A DNA stretch of 5,469 nt from Flavobacteriaceae bacterium UBA5534 (GTDB lineage: Bacteria > Bacteroidota > Bacteroidia > Flavobacteriales > Flavobacteriaceae): contig DINS01000018.1 of NCBI GenBank assembly GCA_002426015.1, forward strand, positions 513 through 5,981. The letters run 5' to 3'. The translations under genes were made by a program, and so were the position numbers. Of this stretch, positions 1 through 5,422 are shown in pieces (position 1 is the stretch's first letter; every line of letters begins with the position of its first letter). The notes beneath the pieces were generated by a model. It ran no database searches, had not been told where the DNA came from, and saw only the letters and a list, made by a program, of their open reading frames with translations.

Positions 1-1
1 A

Positions 2-736
2 ATTGGGGCTAATTATAGGTTCAGTAATGACCTTTCAATATTTGGTGGTGTACATAAAGGCTTTTCGCCGCCAAGTAATACCCCAGGTCAAAATGCAGAA
101 GAGAGCATCAATTACGAATTTGGCACACGATTTAATTTCAAGGGAATTCAAGGGGAACTTGTTGGTTTTTACAATGATTATAAAAATTTGCTCGGAAGCG
201 ATTTGGCAGCAACAGGCGGCACAGGAAGCCTTGACCAATTTAACGCAGGTGAAGTTCGTGTAAGCGGTATTGAGTTTTTACTTAATTACAACCTGCTGCG
301 TAAACAAAGTAGTAGTTTTAAGCTTCCCTTATCCGTCTCATACACACTTACCGATACTGAATTTTTAACCAGTTTTGACAGTAATGAAGACATTTACGGC
401 ATAGTCACCATAGGCGACGAGATACCCTATATTGCAAAAAATCAATTAAACGCATCTTTGGGATTACAGCACAGTAAATTTGATGTAAATGTGAATTCAC
501 GATACACAAGTGCTTTCAGAACAAAAGCAGGTTCCGGACCAATCCCAGCAAACTTTAAAGTAGATTCAAATTTCATAGTGGATTTGTCTGCCCGTTATTT
601 TATTGATGAGAACTTTACCCTGTCTTCAAATATTATAAATCTTTTTAATACAACTTACGCAGTATCGAGGGTTCCGGCAGGATTACGTCCTGGTCATCCT
701 TTCGGGTTTAATTTTTCTATCGAATATAGATTTTGA
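2..736 (+). CDS. TonB-dependent receptor, FecA-like, C-terminal part (5' end outside window)
   Basis: This is the 3' end of an outer-membrane active-transport receptor, with 244 codons visible and the frame open from base 2. The plug domain and the first barrel strands lie upstream of the window. The visible part alternates beta-strands and loops. It carries VHKGFSPP (residues 17-24), INYEFG (36-41), NDYKNLLGSDL (about 57-67), FNAGEVRVSGIE (about 80-91), a Thr/Arg/Gly-rich segment ending GSGPIP, and INLFNTTYAVSRVPAGLRPG near the end. It finishes IEYRF, with the terminal Phe typical of barrels recognised by the BAM machinery. This motif set matches the FecA/ferric dicitrate branch. The real substrate cannot be told from sequence, and a metal chelate is the family default. 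The next gene, a HYC_CC_PP-type protein, is 160 bases downstream. No frameshift is seen. Confidence 0.92.
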   Translation: MGANYRFSNDLSIFGGVHKGFSPPSNTPGQNAEESINYEFGTRFNFKGIQGELVGFYNDYKNLLGSDLAATGGTGSLDQFNAGEVRVSGIEFLLNYNLLRKQSSSFKLPLSVSYTLTDTEFLTSFDSNEDIYGIVTIGDEIPYIAKNQLNASLGLQHSKFDVNVNSRYTSAFRTKAGSGPIPANFKVDSNFIVDLSARYFIDENFTLSSNIINLFNTTYAVSRVPAGLRPGHPFGFNFSIEYRF

Positions 737-751
737 GTTAATCTGCATTAG

Positions 752-773
752 ATGATAAAAGTCATATTTTTTT
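752..773 (+). terminator. weak intrinsic terminator candidate after the TonB receptor
   Basis: Fifteen bases after the receptor stop codon, ATGAT (752-756) can pair with GTCAT (761-765) across an AAAA loop, counting one T-G pair. One A and a run of seven T follow (767-773). The stem is short and AT-rich, so this is a marginal terminator, though its position and the T run fit. Confidence 0.35.
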
Positions 774-803
774 ATAATCAACTACTTTACATTCGTAACA
801 TTA

Positions 804-836
804 AACTTATTTTCAGTCGTAACGAAAATATAAGTT
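804..836. promoter_or_regulatory. imperfect inverted repeat between the receptor and HYC genes
   Basis: AACTTATTTTC (804-814) pairs with GAAAATATAAGTT (824-836), leaving two unpaired bases (828-829) and a 9-base centre. The centre overlaps a small palindrome, TCGT-A-ACGA (817-825). The heptamer TCGTAAC occurs here (817-823) and again 24 bases upstream (793-799), which is about two helical turns. It lies about 60 bases before the GTG start at 897. It could be an operator for a regulator or part of the receptor transcript's 3' end. The structure is visible; the function is inferred. Confidence 0.35.
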
Positions 837-896
837 CAAAACTAATTTTTTAACATATTTTTAAAAAATTTGATATAAAATCATTAATTTTATAAT

Positions 897-1319
897 GTGA
901 AATCTTTTTTTTCTAAAATAATATCCTTCTTTTTGGCAGTTCTGATACTGTTTTCTACCTCTTCTTTTACTGTAGATATGCACTTTTGTTGTAATAAACT
1001 GGTCGATATGTCACTGATTGGTAAGGCAAAAGTCTGCGCAGAGAAGGTTCAAAAGAAAAAGGAACCTACAAAACAATGCACTACATTACAAGAAAAAGAT
1101 TGCTGTAGTAATCAATCTTTTGTAAAAACAGGAGACGATACCATTAAAAATGCCAACACCCAACTTGAGGCCGAATCCATAATTTTTCTAAATACTTTTT
1201 TTTATGTCTATGTAAATTTATTTGAGGGGCTAGAGAAAAATATAGTTCCGTTTAAACAATATAGGCCGCCCTTGTTATCCAGGGACATACAAATTCTACA
1301 CGAGACTTATTTAATTTGA
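897..1319 (+). CDS. HYC_CC_PP family exported Cys-rich protein
   Basis: A 140-residue secreted or envelope protein of a Bacteroidota family named after its conserved residues. An N-terminal signal or anchor helix (about residues 8-24, with Lys2 and Lys7 before it) ends in SFTVDMHFCC. The 'HYC' position is H29-F30-C31 here, followed by a second Cys (C32). Further Cys are C47, C61 and the CC pair C69-C70. The PP element is Y122-R-P-P125 in the conserved tail RPPLLSRDIQILHETYLI. The start is GTG. An in-frame TAA at 885-887 excludes any longer start, and the first in-frame ATG (Met28) would remove the signal sequence. The biochemical role is unknown. Such genes often sit beside TonB receptors and metal-resistance genes, and the Cys/His content makes metal binding plausible but unproven. 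Family assignment is good; function is inference. Confidence 0.85.
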   Translation: MKSFFSKIISFFLAVLILFSTSSFTVDMHFCCNKLVDMSLIGKAKVCAEKVQKKKEPTKQCTTLQEKDCCSNQSFVKTGDDTIKNANTQLEAESIIFLNTFFYVYVNLFEGLEKNIVPFKQYRPPLLSRDIQILHETYLI

Positions 1320-1326
1320 TTTTCTA

Positions 1327-1431
1327 CATAGCAGGTTGAATTTCCTCACCTGCATTTACGACAATGGCCGAAGTGTTGCTTCTGGCTAAATATTGTTGTA
1401 CCCAATTCTCAACAACGCTATTAACCTTGTA
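1327..1431 (-). pseudogene. possible C-terminal gene remnant, minus strand
   Basis: Between the HYC gene and the regulator, the minus strand has 35 stop-free codons bounded by TAG at 1432-1434 (upstream) and TAG at 1324-1326 (end). There is no ATG, GTG or TTG near the upstream end. The translation has ordinary protein composition, with an amphipathic stretch ENWVQQYLARS followed by a hydrophobic strand-like SAIVVNAGEEIQPAM. It could be the tail of a decayed or displaced gene. An open run of this length is also quite possible by chance, and I do not recognise the family with confidence. Confidence 0.2.
1331..1353. promoter_or_regulatory. short hairpin downstream of the HYC gene
   Basis: GCAGGT (1331-1336) and ACCTGC (1348-1353) form a perfect 6-bp stem with an 11-base loop. 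The stem can gain two pairs (GA with TC) if one T is bulged. It starts 12 bases after the HYC stop codon but has no T run behind it. It may be a weak transcript end, an operator for the regulator gene downstream, or chance. It also lies inside the possible minus-strand remnant. Confidence 0.25.
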
Positions 1432-1462
1432 CTATTAAAAAAATTACAAGCTATTTGTCAAA

Positions 1463-2071
1463 ATGGCCAATAGCAGTATATCGATTATTATGAAAGGACT
1501 CAAAGAATTTTGGATTAAAAATATGGTCTGTAGCCGCTGCTTAAAAGTTATTAAGCAAGAACTACAGGAATTGGGAGTAACTGTGCTTTCATTAGAGTTG
1601 GGTAGACTAATGGTGGAAGCTCCAAAAAAAACCAGCAAAGAAATTCTTGAAGCCGTTACAACTGTGCTTCACGCCAATGATTTTGAAATCGTCCAAAAGG
1701 AAGAGGAAATGCTCGTCGAAAGAATGAAGATTATTCTAATCGAGCAATTGCAAGAGCTCCCATTACATATTAAAGTAAAAACATCTGAACTATTGGCGTC
1801 AAGTCTTCATAAGGACTACAAGACATTAAGCAAATTATTTTCAGCCAATGAACAAACCACTCTTGAAAAATACTTTATCAAATTGAAGATAGAGAAAGTC
1901 AAAGAACTCATTCAACTTAAGCAACTTTCTTTTTCAGATATAGGCTACTTACTGGATTACAGTAGTGTAAATCACTTATCAAGACAGTTTAAGGAAGTCG
2001 TTGGAATGAGTATGACCGATTATAAGAATACAGAAAAATGGAAACGAAATTTCTATGATGAAATTATATAG
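1463..2071 (+). CDS. HMA-AraC fusion transcriptional regulator
   Basis: A 202-residue cytoplasmic regulator combining a metal-sensor-like N-terminus with an AraC DNA-binding domain. Residues about 15-79 follow the HMA ferredoxin-like pattern: strand FWIKN, then MVCSRC with the soft-metal CxxC at C23-C26, a helix, and LSLELGRLMVEAP. A helical linker (about 80-104) leads to an AraC-type domain at about 105-190. Its first helix-turn-helix is degenerate (TLSKLFSANEQTTLEKYF). The second is canonical (FSDIGYLLDYSSVNHLSRQFKEVVGMSMTDYK). No sugar-binding AraC domain is present, so the CxxC region is the only obvious sensor. The start is either ATG 1463, chosen for its A-rich leader (GTCAAAATG), or ATG 1490, which begins closer to the HMA strand. 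It precedes the cytochrome-porin genes by 72 bases and probably regulates them or their neighbours (inference). Cu(I) is the likeliest ligand given the context. Confidence 0.85.
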   Translation: MANSSISIIMKGLKEFWIKNMVCSRCLKVIKQELQELGVTVLSLELGRLMVEAPKKTSKEILEAVTTVLHANDFEIVQKEEEMLVERMKIILIEQLQELPLHIKVKTSELLASSLHKDYKTLSKLFSANEQTTLEKYFIKLKIEKVKELIQLKQLSFSDIGYLLDYSSVNHLSRQFKEVVGMSMTDYKNTEKWKRNFYDEII

Positions 2072-2143
2072 ATAAGTACGAAAGTTATGCAGATGAAAAG
2101 TTTGCAAGGCAATTAAATTTAATAATTCTAAATATATAACAAT

Positions 2144-2575
2144 ATGAAAACCAAAAAAATCATAATCAGTTTAACACTCTCGGGTGTGCTATATGCACTA
2201 CTCGTGAGTTTTACTTACGTTCCAAAAACCGAATACGTAGCAATACAGCAAAAAAAATGGGTAGCTCCAGCTAGTGCTGATAAAATAGCAAATCCTTTAA
2301 AAGGTGATGCCAACGCAGCTGCCTCTGGCAAAAAGTTATACAAAGCTATGTGTTTCGTATGTCACGGCCCAAAAGGGAAAGGTGATGGTATGGGAGGAGC
2401 TGGCCTCACTCCAAAACCAACAGATTTAACCAGTGAAGCAGTTCAATCTCAAACCGATGGTGCTATTTTTTGGAAAATTGCTGAAGGAAGAGCACCTATG
2501 GCTGGTTACAAAACGTCAATTCCAGAAAAAAAACGCTGGGAAATTATTAATTATATAAGAACTCTAAAACAATGA
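2144..2575 (+). CDS. monohaem class I cytochrome c, exported
   Basis: A 143-residue c-type cytochrome acting outside the cytoplasmic membrane. An N-terminal hydrophobic segment (about residues 6-24), preceded by KTKK, is a signal peptide or membrane anchor; there is no lipobox Cys. The haem site is CFVCH (70-74), followed by the GPKGKGDGMGG turn typical of small cbb3-type/class I cytochromes. The axial Met is probably M119 in RAPMAGYK. The C-terminal helix RWEIINYIRTLK (131-142) completes the fold. Its stop overlaps the next start as ATGA (2572-2575), so it is very likely translationally coupled to the porin. Electron carriage is certain in principle, but the partner is unknown. The tight link to a porin suggests a job at or near the outer membrane. 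Confidence 0.93.
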   Translation: MKTKKIIISLTLSGVLYALLVSFTYVPKTEYVAIQQKKWVAPASADKIANPLKGDANAAASGKKLYKAMCFVCHGPKGKGDGMGGAGLTPKPTDLTSEAVQSQTDGAIFWKIAEGRAPMAGYKTSIPEKKRWEIINYIRTLKQ

Positions 2576-3756
2576 AAAAACTATTCATATTAACAATGAT
2601 AGTAGGCATTGGTCATATATCTTATGGTCAGACCTACAATGACTTTGAGACCGATAGTACTTCGACATCTCAACCATTTACACCTAGCAAAACTCAATTT
2701 ATGATAAGAGGTTATGGACACACAGGATTAAATTTTATGAATTCTGAAGGTGAAAAGGAATCTTCATATGTTGGTTCTGCGTTTGCACCTATTTTCTTAT
2801 TTAAACATTCTGACAGACTTATGTTTGAGGCCGAGCTTGAATTTGTACTTGAAAATAATGAGTTAGAAGTAGGTTTAGAATATGCAGATGTGATGTATGT
2901 TTTAAACAAAAATATGACGGTTCGCGCAGGTAAGTTCCTTCTTCCATTTGGAACATTTATGGAACGTTTGCATCCTGCTTGGATTAACAGACTGCCCACA
3001 AGACCATTAGGTTTTGGTCACGATGGTATTGCTCCTTCCTCTGGAATTGGCATAGAGCTTCGTGGTGCTTTTGACCTTGGAGGTCCAAAACTAAATTATT
3101 CCGTGTATTCAACCAATGGTCCAAGATTAAAAGATGGAAGTGAAGAACCTGAAGAAGCAGGAATGCTTTTGTTTCAAAATTTTGAAGACAATAATAACAG
3201 TAAAGCATTTGGAGGGCGTTTGGGAATTTTACCATTTGCTGACTCATCAACAGAGTTTGGATTTTCAGCTTATTCAACTAATGGGGTTGGCGAAACAGAT
3301 TCAGAATATGAAGACGTTGGAGCATTCTTATATGCTATTGATTTCTCATTCGTAAAACAAGTGCCTGCAATTGGTGGATTTATTGATATAAAAGGACAGT
3401 ACAATAATTCCAATATTGATGATGCAACTTATATTGAGATAGAGGATGATGTAGAAGAAGAATATACCTTCGATAATAAAAGCAACTCTTTCTATACACA
3501 ATTAAGTTATCGTCCAACCATGGCAGAAAGTGATTTTTTAAAAAAACTGGAATTAGTCGGGAGATACTCAAACTACAATGCACCTGAAGGCGCCGAATGG
3601 GAAGAACAATCTGAACAATACGCATTTGGTTTAAACTACTGGTTGACGTGGCGTTCAGTTATAAAAGTTGCTTATCAAACAACCGATAGTGTTGGTGGGC
3701 ACGACGGAGGCGGCACGGTCAATGGATTTTATATACACTGGGCGATTGGATTTTAA
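2572..3756 (+). CDS. outer-membrane beta-barrel porin
   Basis: A 394-residue outer-membrane protein. The signal peptide is residues 1-19, with likely cleavage after SYG (17-19). The rest is a series of amphipathic beta-strands alternating with polar loops, ending FYIHWAIGF with a terminal Phe. A conserved-looking block, VRAGKFLLPFGTFMERLHPAW with following INRLPTRPLGFG, resembles Bacteroidota porins related to phosphate-selective porin O/P; that family label is tentative. Two loops are strongly acidic: SEEPEE (190-195) and the segment 283-298 rich in Asp/Glu, which ends DDVEEEY. A Gly/His loop (GGHDGGG) lies near the C-terminus. Acidic loops could favour cations, but this is inference. The gene overlaps the upstream cytochrome by 4 bases and is followed after 23 bases by a lipoprotein cytochrome, so all three probably form one operon. 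Confidence 0.88.
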   Translation: MKKLFILTMIVGIGHISYGQTYNDFETDSTSTSQPFTPSKTQFMIRGYGHTGLNFMNSEGEKESSYVGSAFAPIFLFKHSDRLMFEAELEFVLENNELEVGLEYADVMYVLNKNMTVRAGKFLLPFGTFMERLHPAWINRLPTRPLGFGHDGIAPSSGIGIELRGAFDLGGPKLNYSVYSTNGPRLKDGSEEPEEAGMLLFQNFEDNNNSKAFGGRLGILPFADSSTEFGFSAYSTNGVGETDSEYEDVGAFLYAIDFSFVKQVPAIGGFIDIKGQYNNSNIDDATYIEIEDDVEEEYTFDNKSNSFYTQLSYRPTMAESDFLKKLELVGRYSNYNAPEGAEWEEQSEQYAFGLNYWLTWRSVIKVAYQTTDSVGGHDGGGTVNGFYIHWAIGF

Positions 3757-3779
3757 TTATTCATTAAAACTAAAAAATT

Positions 3780-4085
3780 ATGAAAACAATACATAAAATA
3801 TTTATCGCAGGATTAATGTTCTTTATTACAGGAGGGATAATAGTGAGTTGTTCTTCAACAAAAGACACTTATACAGCTGCAACAGACGTTGAGGAAGAAT
3901 TTAAAATTGAAAAATCTGGCGCTCAATTGTGGGGAGAAGCTTGTAATAGATGTCATTTGGCACCCTCTCCTGCAGATTATAATGACACTGATTGGTCAAC
4001 TATCAGTCTTCATATGAGAGTTAGGGCAAATCTTACTGAAAAGGAAATAACAAAAATTGAAACCTTTTTAAAATCTGCCAATTAA
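3780..4085 (+). CDS. small monohaem cytochrome c lipoprotein
   Basis: A 101-residue lipidated c-type cytochrome. A type II signal peptide (1-23) ends in IVSC, making C24 the lipidated residue. A polar linker (25-45, with acidic VEEEF) would hold the haem domain away from the membrane. The haem-binding motif is CNRCH (55-59) and the likely axial ligand is M79 in SLHMRVRANLT. A final helix, EKEITKIETFLKSA, closes the domain. The haem domain is only about 55 residues, shorter than typical class I cytochromes, with little between haem and Met ligand. It lies 23 bases after the porin and is followed immediately by a probable terminator, so it is the last gene of the module. The membrane it attaches to cannot be settled from sequence; a role as redox partner of the upstream cytochrome is inference. 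Confidence 0.88.
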   Translation: MKTIHKIFIAGLMFFITGGIIVSCSSTKDTYTAATDVEEEFKIEKSGAQLWGEACNRCHLAPSPADYNDTDWSTISLHMRVRANLTEKEITKIETFLKSAN

Positions 4086-4093
4086 TAGCTGAT

Positions 4094-4138
4094 AACCCAT
4101 TCCCTCCCTAAAACCTAATCAGGTATTGGGAATGGGTT
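4094..4138 (+). terminator. strong hairpin ending the cytochrome-porin transcript
   Basis: AACCCATTCCC (4094-4104) and GGGAATGGGTT (4128-4138) form a perfect 11-bp stem. A second small stem, ACCT/AGGT (4113-4116 with 4121-4124), closes an AATC loop at the tip. It begins 9 bases after the cytochrome stop codon. The tract after it (TTATAAAAATT) is AT-rich but not a clean T run, so termination may be partial and allow read-through to the Met-rich gene 45 bases downstream. Confidence 0.7.
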
Positions 4139-4182
4139 TATAAAAATTAAAATAAATGTTTAACACAATAAAACAGAAAACT

Positions 4183-4653
4183 ATGAAAACACTAGTAATT
4201 TTTATATCGATTGTTGGTCTTGTAAGCTTAAACAGTTGCAATCAACAAGCAGACCCTCAAGCTGTACTGGAAAATCCTGAAACTCGCACAGAAGTTTTTA
4301 ATGCCATTACTAAAAATCACGACTATATGACCGAGTTTATGGAAAGTATGCACGGCAACCAACACGCAATGCAAATGATGCAGGGCAATAAAAAAATGAT
4401 GGGCTCTATGATGCAAGGAGAAGGAATGCAAATGATGATGACAGACAGTACGATGATGCACTCAATGATGAACGGAATGATGAATGACGGCAAAATGATG
4501 GGAACAATGATGAAAATGATGCACGAAAAAGGGATGATGAGCGAGGACTGTATGGAATCCTGCTCAAAAATGATGAGCGAAAAAGGTATGGATATGCAGG
4601 GAATGAATAAAATGGATAGCCCAACCAAAGAAGACCATACCGAACATCATTAA
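4183..4653 (+). CDS. Met-rich lipoprotein, probable copper-binding
   Basis: A 156-residue lipoprotein with extreme methionine content. The signal peptide ends in LNSC, with C19 as the lipidated residue. By count, 35 of the 138 mature residues are Met (about 25%). The first part (about 20-62) is ordinary helix-like sequence with single Met residues. From about 63 to 131 it holds twelve MM or MMM clusters spaced by Gly, Lys, Asn and Ser. CMESC (123-127) adds two Cys, and the tail HTEHH (152-156) adds His. Met-rich motifs of this kind bind Cu(I) or Ag(I) in known copper proteins, so an envelope copper sink is the best guess; no named family is recognised. The start at 4183 is preferred over ATG 4156, because it gives a normal MKTLVIF signal peptide while 4156 adds nine polar residues in front. 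Confidence 0.85.
   Translation: MKTLVIFISIVGLVSLNSCNQQADPQAVLENPETRTEVFNAITKNHDYMTEFMESMHGNQHAMQMMQGNKKMMGSMMQGEGMQMMMTDSTMMHSMMNGMMNDGKMMGTMMKMMHEKGMMSEDCMESCSKMMSEKGMDMQGMNKMDSPTKEDHTEHH
4375..4575 (+). repeat. ATGATG-rich low-complexity tract inside the Met-rich gene
   Basis: Twelve in-frame ATGATG or ATGATGATG clusters occur in 201 bases, encoding the MM/MMM motifs. Spacing is irregular, so this is a compositional repeat rather than a unit tandem array. It creates many in-frame ATG codons and makes stop-free but meaningless frames on the opposite strand. Such tracts may vary in length between strains. Confidence 0.7.
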
Positions 4654-4677
4654 TTTTAACCTTTAAAATCAAAAACA

Positions 4678-4947
4678 ATGAAAAATAATCACTGGATATG
4701 GATGGTCATCGGTTGTGGGTTACCACTACTGTTCATCTTTTTCGCACCATCAATTGGTATCGGAAGCAGTTCTTCTCTCTTCATATTCATCCTGTTTATG
4801 TTTGCTTGTCACTTATTTATGCCTCACGGTTCGCATCGTCACGGTGGACATAATCATTCCCAGAATAGACAAAAAGAACACGAACACAGTAATGAAGTGT
4901 CTAAAACAGAACGAAAAGATGAAGGCAAAGGACACCATCACCATTAA
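4678..4947 (+). CDS. DUF2933-like two-helix membrane protein with His-rich tail
   Basis: An 89-residue inner-membrane protein. Two hydrophobic helices are visible, about residues 7-24 and 33-48. The second ends in ACHLFMPHG, which matches the characteristic end of DUF2933 proteins that accompany copper-resistance genes. The remainder (50-89) is hydrophilic and His-rich: HGSHRHGGHNH, then HEH, and a closing HHHH. By count there are 13 His in 89 residues. The tail is a likely metal-binding arm; which side of the membrane it faces is not clear. It lies 24 bases after the Met-rich gene and 10 before the HMA gene, so co-transcription is likely. Its role is probably metal buffering or delivery to an efflux system, which is inference; the DUF assignment is moderately sure. 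Confidence 0.8.
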   Translation: MKNNHWIWMVIGCGLPLLFIFFAPSIGIGSSSSLFIFILFMFACHLFMPHGSHRHGGHNHSQNRQKEHEHSNEVSKTERKDEGKGHHHH

Positions 4948-4957
4948 ATACTAAATA

Positions 4958-5173
4958 ATGAAACAAAAATTTCAAATAAACGGAATTAGTTGTGGCGGAT
5001 GTGTAGCAAGAGTAAAAAAGACTTTGGAGGAACATCCCAATATAGAAAAAGCAGAGATTTTCTTGGCACCAAATGGTGCTGCACTTATCACAATGAATGA
5101 AGCACTTTCAGTTGCCGATTTACAAAAGCAACTTGACAGACTCAATGGATATACAATTACAGAAATAAATTAA
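4958..5173 (+). CDS. HMA-domain metallochaperone, CopZ-like
   Basis: A 71-residue free-standing heavy-metal-associated domain, the usual length for CopZ/Atx1-type cytoplasmic metallochaperones. Strand 1 (KFQINGI) leads to the metal loop GISCGGC with C12 and C15, where Ser replaces the usual Met or Thr before the first Cys. Helix 1 is CVARVKKTLEEHP, strand 2 carries IEKAEIFLAPNGAALITM, helix 2 is VADLQKQLDRL, and the last strand is YTITEIN. There is no signal peptide. Proteins of this type bind Cu(I) through the two Cys and hand it to P-type ATPases. It sits 10 bases after the His-rich membrane protein gene and 22 before the SHOCT gene. Copper is the most likely metal; mercury or other soft metals cannot be excluded. 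Confidence 0.92.
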   Translation: MKQKFQINGISCGGCVARVKKTLEEHPNIEKAEIFLAPNGAALITMNEALSVADLQKQLDRLNGYTITEIN

Positions 5174-5186
5174 TAACAATCTAAAA

Positions 5187-5198
5187 TTTAAAATTATG
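5187..5198 (+). promoter_or_regulatory. A/T-rich translation leader, copy 1
   Basis: TTTAAAATTATG, including the start codon of the SHOCT gene, is identical to the leader of the last gene in the window (5423-5434). The related CTTTAAAAT occurs 17 bases before the His-rich gene (4661-4669). No Shine-Dalgarno is present, so this probably represents Bacteroidota-type A/T-rich initiation context. Confidence 0.4.
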
Positions 5199-5414
5199 CA
5201 TTATTACGACGGACATTTTGGAGGTATGCACCTAATATGGTGGATTATATGGGGCATCCTCATTGCTTGGATATTCTTTATCCCTGTAGATATCCCCTAT
5301 CAAAAAACAAAAAAAGAAAGCCCACTGGATATTTTGAAAAAGCGCTTTGCAAAAGGCGAAATATCCAAGGAAGAATTTGAAGAATCAAAAAAGGTTTTAA
5401 AATCAGACAACTAA
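5196..5414 (+). CDS. SHOCT-domain small membrane protein
   Basis: A 72-residue protein with an N-terminal His/Tyr/Gly-rich head (MHYYDGHFGGMH), one very hydrophobic Trp-rich helix (about 13-30), a short linker, and a SHOCT domain at about 42-68. The SHOCT motif is clear: SPLDILKKRFAKGEISKEEF. SHOCT domains are short C-terminal helical modules of unclear function, common in small membrane proteins and often encoded near metal-resistance genes. The SHOCT part is probably cytoplasmic, given the Lys-rich stretch after the helix. The His residues in the head (H2, H7, H12) could touch metal on the outer side; this is inference. It lies in the same series of closely spaced genes as the HMA protein. 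Confidence 0.85.
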   Translation: MHYYDGHFGGMHLIWWIIWGILIAWIFFIPVDIPYQKTKKESPLDILKKRFAKGEISKEEFEESKKVLKSDN

Positions 5415-5422
5415 CTCAAAAC

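Noticed and set aside
891..896. TATAAT as a -10 box for the HYC gene
   Set aside because: It directly abuts the GTG start codon, so it cannot promote that gene. Bacteroidota promoters also use a different -7 consensus (TAnnTTTG).
1364..1438. 24-codon + strand reading frame starting ATG before the regulator
   Set aside because: It is short, hydrophobic and without a family match. It lies opposite the possible minus-strand remnant and is most likely chance.
2101..2121. TTTG and TAAATTTA before the first cytochrome gene as a Bacteroidota promoter
   Set aside because: No TTG lies at the required distance upstream, and TAAATTTA misses the final G of the -7 element.
2712..3625. Stop-free frames on both strands overlapping the porin
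   Set aside because: The porin frame has a signal peptide, barrel pattern and terminal Phe. The overlapping frames have no recognisable motif.
4156..4182. Upstream ATG as the start of the Met-rich lipoprotein
   Set aside because: It would place nine polar residues before an otherwise standard lipoprotein signal peptide that starts at 4183.
4228..4678. Three overlapping long stop-free frames on the minus strand opposite the Met-rich gene
   Set aside because: They are by-products of the ATGATG-rich tract, whose complement (CATCAT) contains few stop codons. Their translations are low-complexity and they lack start context.
4715..4954. Alternative + frame across the His-rich membrane protein gene
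   Set aside because: It is a shifted reading of the same DNA. The 4678 frame has two clear helices, the DUF2933-like ACHLFMPHG and the His tail.
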